Shown here: one piece after another, positions 1 to 8,616 of the stretch | How positions within the stretch are numbered: position 1 is the stretch's first letter | How the letters are laid out: the number at the start of each line of letters is the position of its first letter | Assembly (NCBI RefSeq): GCF_900101045.1 | Contig: NZ_FNFN01000001.1 | Span: 620,001 to 684,000, forward strand | Source of the DNA: Nocardioides sp. YR527 | Lineage (GTDB): Bacteria > Actinomycetota > Actinomycetes > Propionibacteriales > Nocardioidaceae | Direction of reading: 5' to 3' | Length of the DNA stretch: 64,000 nucleotides | Program-made: the position numbers and the translations under genes | The notes under the pieces: generated by a model | Database searches by the model: none | What the model was told of the DNA's origin: nothing | What the model saw: only the letters and a program-made list of their open reading frames with translations

Positions 1-30
1 GATGGCGTTCGGCCCCTATGATTGCCGCCC

Positions 31-2391
31 ATGGCCAGCCCCCACCTCGAGCCACCGACGATTCCGGGATTCCGGCACCGCCGGCTGATCGGCGCCGGCG
101 GGTCCTCCGATGTCTTCCTCTACGAGTGGTCCCAGGAGAAGGCGGACGTCGTCGTGAAGGTCTGGAAGGACCGGCTCAGCAGCGAGACCCAGGACGCGCT
201 CGCCCGGGAGACCAAGGAGGTCGCCGAGCTCGCCGCCCACCCGCACGTGCTGCCTCTGCACGCCGTCGGCGTCTCCGACGACGACCGCAGCTTCGTGGTG
301 ATGGACTACCGATCCGGTGGAGACCTGAGCCCAGCCTGGGAGGGTGAACGGCTCTCGGTCGCCGAGGCGCTGAGCATCACGATCAAGATCGCGGGCGCGC
401 TCGACATCGCCGCCCGGCACGGGATCCTGCACGGCGACGTGAAGCCCGCGAACATCCTGCTCACCGCGGCCGGAGAGCCGCAGCTGGTCGGCTTCGGCGG
501 CCTCTCCTCGGCCGGGCGTCCCGGTGGCGCCGGCTCGACCTCGCTGCCGTGGATGGCGCCGGAGATGCTCTCGGACCCACCCGAGCCGAGCGCGTGGGCG
601 GACATCTGGAGCCTGGGCGCGACCTGCTACACGCTGCTGGCGGGACGTACGCCGTTCGACGGGGCGCGCGAGGCGCCCGAGGCGCTGCCGGAGCGGATCC
701 GGGAGCAGGACCCGGTGGCCATCGACCGCGACGACATCCCGGCCTCGTTCGAGGAGGCGCTGCGCAAGGCGATGTTCAAGCGCCGCGCCGCGCGGCACTG
801 GAGCGCGGCCGACTTCGCCAAAGCGCTCCAGGCGGTCGAGGAGGAGATCGGGCTGCCGGTCACTCCGCTCGCCGAGATGCCCGAACCGGGGTCCGAGGTC
901 AAGGTCACCGAGGTTCCCGAGGTTCCCGAGGTTCCGGAGGTTCCTGCGGCTCCTGTGATCGAGGTGGCGCCGGACCCGGCCCCGGTCCTGGAGCAGGCCG
1001 AGTCGTCGGCCGCGGGGGACACTGCCGAGGTGCCGATCGTGACCGGCCCTGTCGCCGGCCCTGTCGCCAGCCCTGTCGTCGAACCGGAGTGGGTCGACCA
1101 TGACGACGACGTCCTCGGCCACCGGTTCGACGTCGACCGCATGGCCCGGCTGCTGGCCTCCGCCTACACCCAGCTGCCGATCACGGTGGCCGTCCAGGGG
1201 CTGCCCAGGAGCGGCCGCTCGACCTTCATGCGCAGGGTCGAGGAGCGCATCGAGTGGCTGGGCGAGAACGACGCCGCCTATGCCACCCGCGCCAGGCACG
1301 TACGCATCGACGCCCGTCACTACAGCGACGGCGACGTCGCCGGCGCGGTGCTCGACAGCGTCCGAGGTGCGGGGCGGAGCCAGCCGCCGCCGCTGGTCGC
1401 GAAGCATCAGGCGGCGCAACGGCGGAAGGCCGAGCTGCAGGCGGCGCTGGCCGGGGTGACGGAGGACGACGGTCAGCGCGGCAAGCGCCGGTCCCAGCCG
1501 ATGGGCGCCACCATGGCGCTCGCGGCGATGGATCGGGAGGTCGCGGCCTACGAAGCCGCGCTCCGGGCGGCGCCGCCCGGTCCGCCGCCGGGCCCGCAGT
1601 CGAGCCGGACCATCGTCTACGTCGACGACCTGGACAGGTGTGATCCGGCCACGGCGGCCGGAGTGCTGCGGGCGATCGACGAGCTGGGCGGCCGGGAGGG
1701 TGTCGCGGTCGTCGCGGCCGTAGATGCGCGGATGCTGCGGCGGTCGCTCGAGGGACGGGTGGCGGAGCCTGCGGCGTACCTCTCCCGGATCTTCGACGTG
1801 CCGTTCGCGCTGCGGGCGTTCTCGGGCGATCCGGCGGTGCGGTTCATGCGGTCGCTGATGCGCCAGGCCGTGCCTTCGTGGCCCGCGGCGCTGGCCACGG
1901 GCACCGGCGACCGGTCCGGGCGCCAGGTCGTGGTGGAGAGCTTCGAGCTCTCCCCGGGGGAGGCGCTGTTCACCAGCGAGCTGGCGCGGTTCTGCGCGAC
2001 GCCGGGAGGCGCCAGGAAGCTGCTCACGCTCTATCGGCTGGCGCGTACGGCGCCGGTCGCGAGCACCACCGCGGAGCCCTCGGCGCTGCGCGCCCTCGGG
2101 ATCCTGATGGCGATCCTGGTCGGCGCCCCCGCCCAGGCCGCGCAGGTGCTCGGCGCCGTGGTCGAGGCGCTGGCGGAGGGCGATGACGCCGCCACGTTCC
2201 GGAAGGTCCTCGAGAAGGTCGCCCGCGAGCACACGGCCGGTTGCGGGCGGGCGACGTGCGGCTCGTGTGCCGACTGGTCCCGGGTGCACCGCGCCTTCGC
2301 CGACCTCGTCCGCACGCAGGACGTGCCGCAGGAGGTCGGGGCGTACGCCGAATGGGTCGACGAGGTCGCCAGATTCGCTCTTCCTGACTGA
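31..2391 (+). CDS. Ser/Thr kinase-like domain fused to KAP-family P-loop NTPase
   Basis: 786 aa from the ATG at 31; a TTG at 22 is less likely. Residues 10-270 form a protein-kinase fold: glycine loop IGAGGSSDV (20-28), VVVKVW lysine K43, catalytic HGD with D136, K138 and N141, APE at 176-178, and D191 of the DxWxxG segment. The DFG triplet that should bind magnesium reads GFG (154-156), so activity may be weak or absent. A Pro/Val/Glu linker with EVP repeats (about 293-305) leads to a P-loop NTPase: Walker A GLPRSGRST near 390 and a Walker B VDDLDRCDP near 530, which is the KAP hallmark. No membrane segments are seen in the NTPase, unlike many KAP proteins. A Cys/His cluster (GCGRATCGSC) near 735-750 could bind zinc. 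KAP NTPases and kinase fusions occur in signalling and conflict systems; the role here is unknown. Confidence 0.85.
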   Translation: MASPHLEPPTIPGFRHRRLIGAGGSSDVFLYEWSQEKADVVVKVWKDRLSSETQDALARETKEVAELAAHPHVLPLHAVGVSDDDRSFVVMDYRSGGDLSPAWEGERLSVAEALSITIKIAGALDIAARHGILHGDVKPANILLTAAGEPQLVGFGGLSSAGRPGGAGSTSLPWMAPEMLSDPPEPSAWADIWSLGATCYTLLAGRTPFDGAREAPEALPERIREQDPVAIDRDDIPASFEEALRKAMFKRRAARHWSAADFAKALQAVEEEIGLPVTPLAEMPEPGSEVKVTEVPEVPEVPEVPAAPVIEVAPDPAPVLEQAESSAAGDTAEVPIVTGPVAGPVASPVVEPEWVDHDDDVLGHRFDVDRMARLLASAYTQLPITVAVQGLPRSGRSTFMRRVEERIEWLGENDAAYATRARHVRIDARHYSDGDVAGAVLDSVRGAGRSQPPPLVAKHQAAQRRKAELQAALAGVTEDDGQRGKRRSQPMGATMALAAMDREVAAYEAALRAAPPGPPPGPQSSRTIVYVDDLDRCDPATAAGVLRAIDELGGREGVAVVAAVDARMLRRSLEGRVAEPAAYLSRIFDVPFALRAFSGDPAVRFMRSLMRQAVPSWPAALATGTGDRSGRQVVVESFELSPGEALFTSELARFCATPGGARKLLTLYRLARTAPVASTTAEPSALRALGILMAILVGAPAQAAQVLGAVVEALAEGDDAATFRKVLEKVAREHTAGCGRATCGSCADWSRVHRAFADLVRTQDVPQEVGAYAEWVDEVARFALPD

Positions 2392-2406
2392 CCCCTTACA
2401 AAAAAC

Positions 2407-2420
2407 TGAAACACGTTCTA
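2407..2420. promoter_or_regulatory. KstR-type operator overlapping a leaderless promoter
   Basis: TGAAACACGTTCTA matches the published KstR consensus TNNAACNNGTTNNA at every fixed position. It overlaps the candidate -10 TAGTCT (2419-2424), which lies 7 nt before the ATG at 2432, so a bound repressor would block initiation. KstR is the TetR-family repressor of sterol catabolism in mycobacteria and rhodococci. No kstR gene is in this window. Confidence 0.75.
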
Positions 2421-2431
2421 GTCTAGGCGCC

Positions 2432-3226
2432 ATGACTGGACTCCTGGATGGCAAGGTCGTCGTACTCTCGGGGGTCGGCCCCGGCCTCGGCCGCTCGCTG
2501 GGCGAGCAGGCTGCGCTGATGGGCGCCGACCTGGTGCTCGCCAGCCGCACCGAGAAGCGACTGCAGAAGATGGCCGGCGTCATCGAGGAGCACGGACGCC
2601 GTGCGCTGGTGGTGCCGACCGATATCACCGAGGAGGACGCGCGCCGGCACCTGGTCGACGCCGCGCTGGAGGAGTTCGGGCACGTCGACGTGCTCCTCAA
2701 CAACGCCTTCGGCATCCCGCCGATGGACCCGCTCACCCAGATCCCGCTCGACGCGCTCCGGCTGGCCCAGGAGTCCAACGTCTACGCCCCGCTGCGGCTC
2801 TCGGCGCTCTTCGCCGACGCGCTCGCGGCCACCCCGGACAAGCCCGGCGGCGCGATCGTGATGATCAACTCCGCGGTGCTCTACCAGAGCCAGCCGGAGT
2901 TCGCGGGCTACAAGCTCTCCAAGGGCGCCCTCGCGCACCTGTCCTCGTCACTGGCCACCGAGCTCGGCCCGCGCGGCATCCGGGTCAACTCCGTCGCGCC
3001 GTCCTACATCTACGAGGACGTCAACAAGTCCTACTTCGACTGGATCGCCTCGGAGTCCGGGCGGACCCATCAGGATGTCTACGACGAGAAGGCCGCCCCG
3101 ACCGACCTGAAGCGGCTGGCCACCCCCGAGGAGGTCGCCCGGGCGGCGCTGTTCCTGGCCAGCGACCTCGCCTCCGCGGTCACCGGGACCGTGCTCAACG
3201 TGGACTGCGGGGAGTTCCATGACTGA
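2432..3226 (+). CDS. Short-chain dehydrogenase/reductase (SDR)
   Basis: 264 aa NAD(P)-dependent oxidoreductase. It has a glycine-rich cofactor motif (SGVGPGLGR, about 15-23), an NNAFG motif, a catalytic serine in INSAVLY, YKLSK (YxxxK), and the C-terminal TGTVLNVDCG segment typical of classical SDRs. ATG 2432 is chosen because TAGTCT lies 7 nt upstream and the KstR-type operator sits on it. The sulfotransferase gene begins 8 nt before this stop codon, so the two are translationally coupled. An SDR next to a sulfotransferase-like gene under KstR control resembles the Rv3530c/Rv3529c pair of the mycobacterial cholesterol region, so a steroid or sterol-derived substrate is a reasonable inference. 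The substrate cannot be read from sequence. Confidence 0.9.
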   Translation: MTGLLDGKVVVLSGVGPGLGRSLGEQAALMGADLVLASRTEKRLQKMAGVIEEHGRRALVVPTDITEEDARRHLVDAALEEFGHVDVLLNNAFGIPPMDPLTQIPLDALRLAQESNVYAPLRLSALFADALAATPDKPGGAIVMINSAVLYQSQPEFAGYKLSKGALAHLSSSLATELGPRGIRVNSVAPSYIYEDVNKSYFDWIASESGRTHQDVYDEKAAPTDLKRLATPEEVARAALFLASDLASAVTGTVLNVDCGEFHD

Positions 3227-4388
3227 GGCGCGCCCGGAAGAGAGCGCACCGCGCGAGCGGGCGGATGTCGGGACGTACGAGGACATCTGCGCCGCCGCCA
3301 CTCGCACCACCGGGCTGAGCGACTTCAACGGGACCGACCACGAGGAGGGGCTGCGGCTCCTCGTCGAGGACCTGGCGAGCCCCGAAGCCGGGCTGACCCC
3401 GGTCGGCAACTACTTCCAGCGCTCCCAGGTGAAGTCGGCCCTGGTGGGCCGGCTCATGACGCAGGCCCGGCTCGCGGAGTTCCCCCAGCACCAGGACGTA
3501 CGCATCGAGCGCCCGATCTTCGTCACCGGGCTCGTCCGCACCGGCACCACCGCGCTGCACCGGCTCCTGGCCGCCGACCCGGCGCACCAGGGGCTGGAGA
3601 CCTGGCTGACCGAGTTCCCCCAGCCGAGGCCTCCGCGCGAGACCTGGGAGGACGACCCGATCTTCGCGGCGATCCAGAGCGCCTACCGGCAGCACCACGT
3701 CGCCAACCCCGAGTTCATGGGGATCCACTACATGGACGCCACCAGCGTCGAGGAGTGCTGGCGGCTGCTGCGGCAGAGCGGCAAGTCGATCTCGTTCGAG
3801 TCGCTGGCCAACGTCCCGCGCTACTCGGCCTGGCTGGCGAAGCAGGACTGGCGAGACGCATACGAGGTCCATCGCCGTTCGCTGCAGCTCATCGGGCTCA
3901 ACGACGCCGAGAAGCGCTGGGTGCTCAAGAACCCCTCGCACCTGGTGGCCCTCGAGGCGCTGATGGAGGTCTACCCGGACGCGCTCGTGGTGGTCACCCA
4001 CCGCGACCCGGTCGTCTCGGTCGCCTCGGGCTGCTCGCTCTCCGCCGAGGCGACCGCGGGGATGTCGACCACGTTCGTCGGGGAGACCATCGGGAAGACC
4101 CAGCTGGAGATGCTCTCCCGCTCGTGGCGCTCCTTCGGCGAGACCCGGAAGAGGTACGACGCGGCGCAGTTCCTCGACATCGACTACCGCGGGTTCGTCA
4201 AGGACCCGGTCGGCACCGTCGAGAACATCTACGCCCACTTCGACATCCCCTGGAGCGAAGCTGCCCGAGCCGAGGTCTCCCGCATCGACGCCGAGTCCCG
4301 TTCGGGGAGCGCCCGGCCCAAGCACGACTACAGCCTGGCCGACTACGGGCTGACGGAGGACGAGGTTCGCCAGGCGTTCACCCTCTGA
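3219..4388 (+). CDS. Sulfotransferase family protein
   Basis: 389 aa. A PAPS 5'-phosphosulfate loop is seen as VTGLVRTGTTALHRLL (about residues 103-118), and the 3'-phosphate motif as VVVTHRDPVVSVAS. The N-terminal 90 residues are helical and family-specific, as in the Rv3529c-like actinobacterial group. The ATG overlaps the SDR stop by 8 nt, so the pair is one operon behind the KstR-type operator. It would transfer sulfate from PAPS to a hydroxylated acceptor, or act as a PAPS-fold protein of other function; biochemical evidence for this subgroup is thin. No signal peptide, so cytoplasmic. Confidence 0.85.
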   Translation: MTEARPEESAPRERADVGTYEDICAAATRTTGLSDFNGTDHEEGLRLLVEDLASPEAGLTPVGNYFQRSQVKSALVGRLMTQARLAEFPQHQDVRIERPIFVTGLVRTGTTALHRLLAADPAHQGLETWLTEFPQPRPPRETWEDDPIFAAIQSAYRQHHVANPEFMGIHYMDATSVEECWRLLRQSGKSISFESLANVPRYSAWLAKQDWRDAYEVHRRSLQLIGLNDAEKRWVLKNPSHLVALEALMEVYPDALVVVTHRDPVVSVASGCSLSAEATAGMSTTFVGETIGKTQLEMLSRSWRSFGETRKRYDAAQFLDIDYRGFVKDPVGTVENIYAHFDIPWSEAARAEVSRIDAESRSGSARPKHDYSLADYGLTEDEVRQAFTL

Positions 4389-4490
4389 TTCCGCACGGCC
4401 TCCACCACTGCTCCACCGAGGTGTCCTACGGTTCGACGCGAGCTCACGGGGGTGCGGCTCTCGACGCCGTCCGACCAGGGGAGCCATGTG

Positions 4491-6191
4491 ATGAGCCATG
4501 CCGCTGCGGTGCTCAGTGCCGAGCCGACGGACGCGCCGGCCAGGCCGTCAGCCAGGCCGTCAGCCAGGCTGGTCACGGTGCTCGCCCTGCTGGCCGCCTT
4601 CGCAGCCTCGATGAGCCTCTACGTCGCCACCACCCAGGCGCTGTCGTACCACGCGCGTGACGAGGGCCCGAACGCCTCGTACGCTATCTCGCTCCACGCG
4701 GGCGACCTGCCCACGATCGACACCCCGGTAGCGCACGACAGGGAGCGCTTCCCCCAGATCGCCCGCGGCGCGAACCGGGAGGAGTTCGATCGCCACCGGA
4801 TGATCTGGACCGCGAACCATCCACCGCTCTACTACCTCCTCGGCGTGCCGTGGGTCGCCCTGGCCGACGCGCTCGAGAACCCGCAGGTGCTGATCGTCGG
4901 GATGCGTGCGGTGAGCGCCCTGGCGTACGGGGCGCTGGTGTTCCTGGTCGGTCTGATCGCCTTCGAGGTCACCCCGCGGCGCCCGGCCGCAGCGATGCTC
5001 GCGACCGCGATCACGGCCTCGCCGGCCGTGCTGGCGGTCGCCGCGGGGTTCGTCATGAACGACAGCGTCGCGGTGGCGGCCTCGTCGCTGACCGTGCTCG
5101 CGACCCTGCGCATCCTCCGCCTCGGGGTGACCCGGAACCGGATGATCGTGATGGCGGTCGCCGGCACCCTGGCCGCCGCGACGAAGGCGCCCGGCGTGAT
5201 CACGGCGATCATGTGCGGGGCCGCGCTCGGGGTGACGCTGCTGCTCCGTGACCGCACCCGGAAGGGCTTCCTCCGGGCCACCTGGCTGACCGCGATCGCC
5301 ACCGGGGTTCCTGGCCTGGCGATCGGCTGGTTCTACGTACGCAACATCGTGCTCTACGGCGACGCGACCGCGAGCTCGGCGCTCCTGGAGCGCTACCAGC
5401 GGGTGCAGATCGACACCTGGTTCGAGGTGATGACCGCGCCGCGCTTCTGGCACGGCTGGTACGACCACCTGTGGGTGCCGCTTCAGCTGCGTGGCACCGG
5501 GCTGCACTGGGTCATTGACGTCATCACGTTCGTGGCGCTGCTCGGGCTCGCCCTGGGAGTCGTCGCGCGCCTGCGGGACCACGGTCGCGAGCGGGGCCTC
5601 GTGGTCAGCGCTCCGCGGGTGCCGTCGGTGGCGACCGTCGGTCTGCTCGTGCTGATCGCGCACGCGTTCGTGATCATCGTCAACCTCGCGCAGTTCCGCT
5701 CCGGCGGCGGCAATCCGCACGAGCGCTACCTGATGACGATCATGCCGCTGGTCGCGATCATGCTGGCCGTCGGCCTCCTGGCCATCGTCGGCGCGATGCC
5801 GTGGGGCGAGATCCGCCGGCGTGAGGAGATCGCGGCAGCACTCATCTCGGCGTTCCTCGTGGGGATGACCGCCGCGACCTTCGCCACCTGGGTGCGCACG
5901 CAGGTCCGGCTGGGGGCCGATGTGATGCTTCCCGAGATCCGGCCGGTGCCGTACGTCGTTCTGGGCGTCGGGGCGGTCTGCGCGGTCGTCGGGGTGGTGC
6001 TGCCGCTCGTTTGGCGGCCGCGTGGTGACGCTCCGGGAAGCAGCACGGGTCTCGACCCGCTTCGCGGGTTCGCAGGCTCACCCGCTGCGCTCGCTCGACC
6101 CTTCGACAAGCTCAGGACATCGCCTTCTCGCGTTGCTCCGTCGCTCGTTCCTCGCGACGGAGCAGGCTCGAATGTCGGTGGTGCCGCGTAG
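4491..6191 (+). CDS. Multi-membrane GT-C-like protein (paralogue 1 of 3)
   Basis: 566 aa with about 10-12 hydrophobic segments. ATG 4491 is chosen because AGGGGAG lies 8 nt upstream; a GTG at 4452 is possible. After the first membrane helix comes [11 protein letters not shown], matching the DE motif of the first external loop in GT-C glycosyltransferases. Other family marks are [25 protein letters not shown] and [11 protein letters not shown], as in DUF2142/ArnT-like proteins. Likely role is transfer of a sugar from a lipid-linked donor, or a related envelope function. The last 45 or so residues (PFDKLRT and onward) are translated from an interspersed repeat and are not expected to be conserved. 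Two further paralogues start at 9957 and 12939. Confidence 0.75.
   Translation: MSHAAAVLSAEPTDAPARPSARPSARLVTVLALLAAFAASMSLYVATTQALSYHARDEGPNASYAISLHAGDLPTIDTPVAHDRERFPQIARGANREEFDRHRMIWTANHPPLYYLLGVPWVALADALENPQVLIVGMRAVSALAYGALVFLVGLIAFEVTPRRPAAAMLATAITASPAVLAVAAGFVMNDSVAVAASSLTVLATLRILRLGVTRNRMIVMAVAGTLAAATKAPGVITAIMCGAALGVTLLLRDRTRKGFLRATWLTAIATGVPGLAIGWFYVRNIVLYGDATASSALLERYQRVQIDTWFEVMTAPRFWHGWYDHLWVPLQLRGTGLHWVIDVITFVALLGLALGVVARLRDHGRERGLVVSAPRVPSVATVGLLVLIAHAFVIIVNLAQFRSGGGNPHERYLMTIMPLVAIMLAVGLLAIVGAMPWGEIRRREEIAAALISAFLVGMTAATFATWVRTQVRLGADVMLPEIRPVPYVVLGVGAVCAVVGVVLPLVWRPRGDAPGSSTGLDPLRGFAGSPAALARPFDKLRTSPSRVAPSLVPRDGAGSNVGGAA
6046..6170. repeat. Interspersed palindromic repeat read into the 3' end of the GT-C-like gene
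   Basis: The stretch contains several short palindromes: CCCGCTTCGCGGG, the CTTCGACAAGCTCAGGAC word common to intergenic repeats of high-GC actinobacteria, and a 10-bp stem GCTCCGTCGC/GCGACGGAGC (6135-6144 with 6154-6163). It lies at the end of the membrane-protein ORF and immediately before uvrB. Confidence 0.55.
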
Positions 6192-6201
6192 CCTTGGTGA
6201 C

Positions 6202-8343
6202 ATGCGTCCAGTCACCGATCTCGAGCGTCGTGTCGCCCCGTTCAAGGTGGTCTCCGACTACCAGCCCTCGGGTGACCAACCGGCGGCGATCGCGGAGATC
6301 ACCAAACGGATCCAGGACGGCGTCAAGGACGTCGTCCTCCTCGGCGCGACCGGCACCGGAAAGACGGCGACCGTCGCTTGGACCGCCGAGCAGCTGCAGC
6401 GGCCGCTACTGGTGCTGCAGCCCAACAAGACCCTCGCCGCCCAGTTCGCCAACGAGCTGCGCCAGCTCTTCCCGGACAACGCGGTCGAATACTTCGTCTC
6501 CTACTACGACTACTACCAGCCCGAGGCGTACGTCCCTCAGACCGACACCTACATCGAGAAGGACTCCTCGATCAACGAGGAGGTCGAGCGGCTGCGCCAC
6601 TCGGCCACCAACTCGCTGCTGACCAGGCGCGACGTGATCGTGGTCTCGACCGTCTCCTGCATCTACGGTCTCGGCACCCCGCAGGAGTACGTCGACCGGA
6701 TGATCCGGCTGCGGGTCGGGGAGGAGCACGACCGCGACTCGATCCTGCGGCGGCTGGTGGAGATCCAGTACACCCGCAACGACCTCTCCTTCACCCGGGG
6801 CACGTTCCGGGTGCGCGGCGACACCCTGGAGATCTTCCCGGTCTACGAGGAGCACGCGGTCCGGATCGAGTTCTTCGGCGACGAGATCGAGCGGCTGATG
6901 ACGCTGCACGCCGTCACCGGCGAGGTCCTCACCGAGGACCAGGAGCTCTACGTCTTCCCCGCGACCCACTACGTCGCCGGTCCCGAGCGCATGGAGCGCG
7001 CGATCGACGGCATCGAGGCCGAGCTCGACCAGCAGCTGAGCACCTTCGAGAAGCAGGGCAAGATGCTCGAGGCGCAGCGGCTGCGGATGCGTACGACCTA
7101 CGACATCGAGATGATGCGCCAGGTCGGGTCCTGCTCCGGGATCGAGAACTACTCGATGCACATCGACGGCCGTGAGCGCGGCTCGGCGCCCAACTGCCTG
7201 CTCGACTACTTCCCGGAGGACTTCGTCCTCGTCGTCGACGAGTCCCATGTCGCGGTCCCGCAGGTCGGCGGGATGTACGAGGGCGACATGTCACGCAAGC
7301 GCAACCTGGTCGAGCACGGCTTCCGGCTGCCCAGCGCCCAGGACAACCGGCCGCTGAAGTGGGAGGAGTTCCTGGAGCGGATCGGTCAGACGGTCTACCT
7401 GTCCGCGACGCCGGGCAACTACGAGCTGGACCTGGTCAGTCGCGACGGCGGCGAGCCTGATGTGGTCGAGCAGATCATCCGCCCGACCGGCCTGATCGAC
7501 CCCGAGGTGATCATCAAGCAGACCAAGGGCCAGATCGACGACCTGATCGGCGAGATCAACGACCGGGTCGCCAAGAACGAGCGCGTCCTGGTCACCACGC
7601 TCACCAAGAAGATGTCCGAGGACCTCACCGACTATCTCCTCGACGCCGGGATCCGCACGCGCTATCTCCACTCCGAGGTCGACACGCTCAAGCGGATCGA
7701 GCTGCTCCGCGACCTGCGGCTGGGGGAGTACGACGTCCTGGTCGGCATCAACCTGCTCCGTGAGGGGCTCGACCTCCCCGAGGTGTCGCTGGTCTCGATC
7801 CTCGACGCCGACAAGGAAGGCTTCCTGCGCTCGGACAAGTCGCTGATCCAGACCATCGGACGTGCGGCCCGAAACGTCTCCGGCCAGGTGCACATGTACG
7901 CCGACAAGATCACCCCCTCGATGGAGTCGGCGATCGAGGAGACCAACCGCCGCCGCGCGATCCAGATGGCCTACAACGAGGCCAACGGCATCGACCCGCA
8001 GCCGCTGCGCAAGCGGATCGCCGACATCACCGACATGCTCGCCCGCGAGGAGGAGAGCACCCAGGAGCTGCTCAACACCTGGGCCGGCACCGAGGCAAAG
8101 GGCCGTGCGGGCAAGACCGCCGCCAAGTCCCCGACGCCGATGCTCGGCGACGCCGCCCGCGAGGCCCGCGAGCGCGGCCTCGTCGGCCTCCCCTCCTCCG
8201 ACCTCGCCCAGCTCATCGGCGACCTCACCGAGCAGATGAAGGGCGCCGCCGCCGAGCTCCAGTTCGAGGTCGCCGCCCGCCTCCGCGACGAGATCTCCGA
8301 CCTCAAGAAGGAGCTCAGGCAGATGATGGAAGCGACGAAGTGA
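6202..8343 (+). CDS. uvrB: UvrABC excinuclease subunit B
   Basis: 713 aa, normal length. This is the DNA-damage recognition helicase of nucleotide excision repair, which loads with UvrA and then recruits UvrC. Walker A GATGTGKT is at 48-55, the beta-hairpin [17 protein letters not shown] follows near 93-109, a DESH box is near 346, helicase motifs V/VI read [10 protein letters not shown] and QTIGRAARN, and a C-terminal UVR motif for UvrC contact ends the protein ([13 protein letters not shown]). [14 protein letters not shown] is the usual actinobacterial N-terminus. TAGCCT (6189-6194) lies 7 nt before this ATG, indicating a leaderless transcript. A LexA box was not recognised. Confidence 0.98.
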   Translation: MRPVTDLERRVAPFKVVSDYQPSGDQPAAIAEITKRIQDGVKDVVLLGATGTGKTATVAWTAEQLQRPLLVLQPNKTLAAQFANELRQLFPDNAVEYFVSYYDYYQPEAYVPQTDTYIEKDSSINEEVERLRHSATNSLLTRRDVIVVSTVSCIYGLGTPQEYVDRMIRLRVGEEHDRDSILRRLVEIQYTRNDLSFTRGTFRVRGDTLEIFPVYEEHAVRIEFFGDEIERLMTLHAVTGEVLTEDQELYVFPATHYVAGPERMERAIDGIEAELDQQLSTFEKQGKMLEAQRLRMRTTYDIEMMRQVGSCSGIENYSMHIDGRERGSAPNCLLDYFPEDFVLVVDESHVAVPQVGGMYEGDMSRKRNLVEHGFRLPSAQDNRPLKWEEFLERIGQTVYLSATPGNYELDLVSRDGGEPDVVEQIIRPTGLIDPEVIIKQTKGQIDDLIGEINDRVAKNERVLVTTLTKKMSEDLTDYLLDAGIRTRYLHSEVDTLKRIELLRDLRLGEYDVLVGINLLREGLDLPEVSLVSILDADKEGFLRSDKSLIQTIGRAARNVSGQVHMYADKITPSMESAIEETNRRRAIQMAYNEANGIDPQPLRKRIADITDMLAREEESTQELLNTWAGTEAKGRAGKTAAKSPTPMLGDAAREARERGLVGLPSSDLAQLIGDLTEQMKGAAAELQFEVAARLRDEISDLKKELRQMMEATK

Positions 8344-8346
8344 GGA

Positions 8347-8404
8347 GGGGGTCGGCGTAAGCCTCTTCGCGCCGAAGGCGCCTTCTGGGTTTATGCCGAC
8401 CCCC
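8347..8404 (+). terminator. Stem-loop after uvrB
   Basis: GGGGGTCGGCGTAA (8347-8360) pairs with TTATGCCGACCCCC (8391-8404), with one G-T pair. It starts 4 nt after the uvrB stop. There is no U-tract, common for actinobacterial terminators. Confidence 0.55.
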
Positions 8405-8465
8405 GACGAACGAGGAGCTGCGCGCGAGCGAAGCGAGCGCGCTGGCTACTAAGTAAGAGCTCCGC

Positions 8466-8590
8466 CGCTGGTCGAGCCGCCGTAGCCGCTAGGCGGAGGC
8501 GTGTCGAGACCAACACGGTCCCATCGAGCGAGCGCCTATGGGACCGTGTTGGTCTCGACACGCTCGCTGGCGCCCGCGGCTCGACCAGCG
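8466..8590. repeat. 125-bp element with nested perfect inverted repeats
   Basis: Outer arms CGCTGGTCGAGCCGC (8466-8480) and its exact complement (8576-8590) enclose inner 23-nt arms (8501-8523 and 8539-8561), also exactly complementary. The words GGTCTCGACAC and GGCTCGACCAGC resemble interspersed repeats of Nocardioides-type genomes. No ORF inside. It lies between the convergent uvrB and GT1 genes; it could be a MITE/REP-like element or a bidirectional terminator. Confidence 0.7.
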
Positions 8591-8616
8591 GGGTCGCTGG
8601 GTAGCGACCAGCGGGA

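Noticed and set aside
906..950. EVP-coding tandem repeat as a CRISPR or microsatellite element
   Set aside because: Short in-frame GAGGTTCC-type repeat within a Pro-rich linker of the kinase-KAP protein; no spacer structure. No CRISPR array was found anywhere.
16..2778. Long minus-strand open frame opposite the kinase-KAP gene
   Set aside because: High-GC codon bias leaves antisense frames open. Its composition is Arg/Pro/Gly-rich with no recognisable domain, while the plus strand has clear kinase and KAP motifs.
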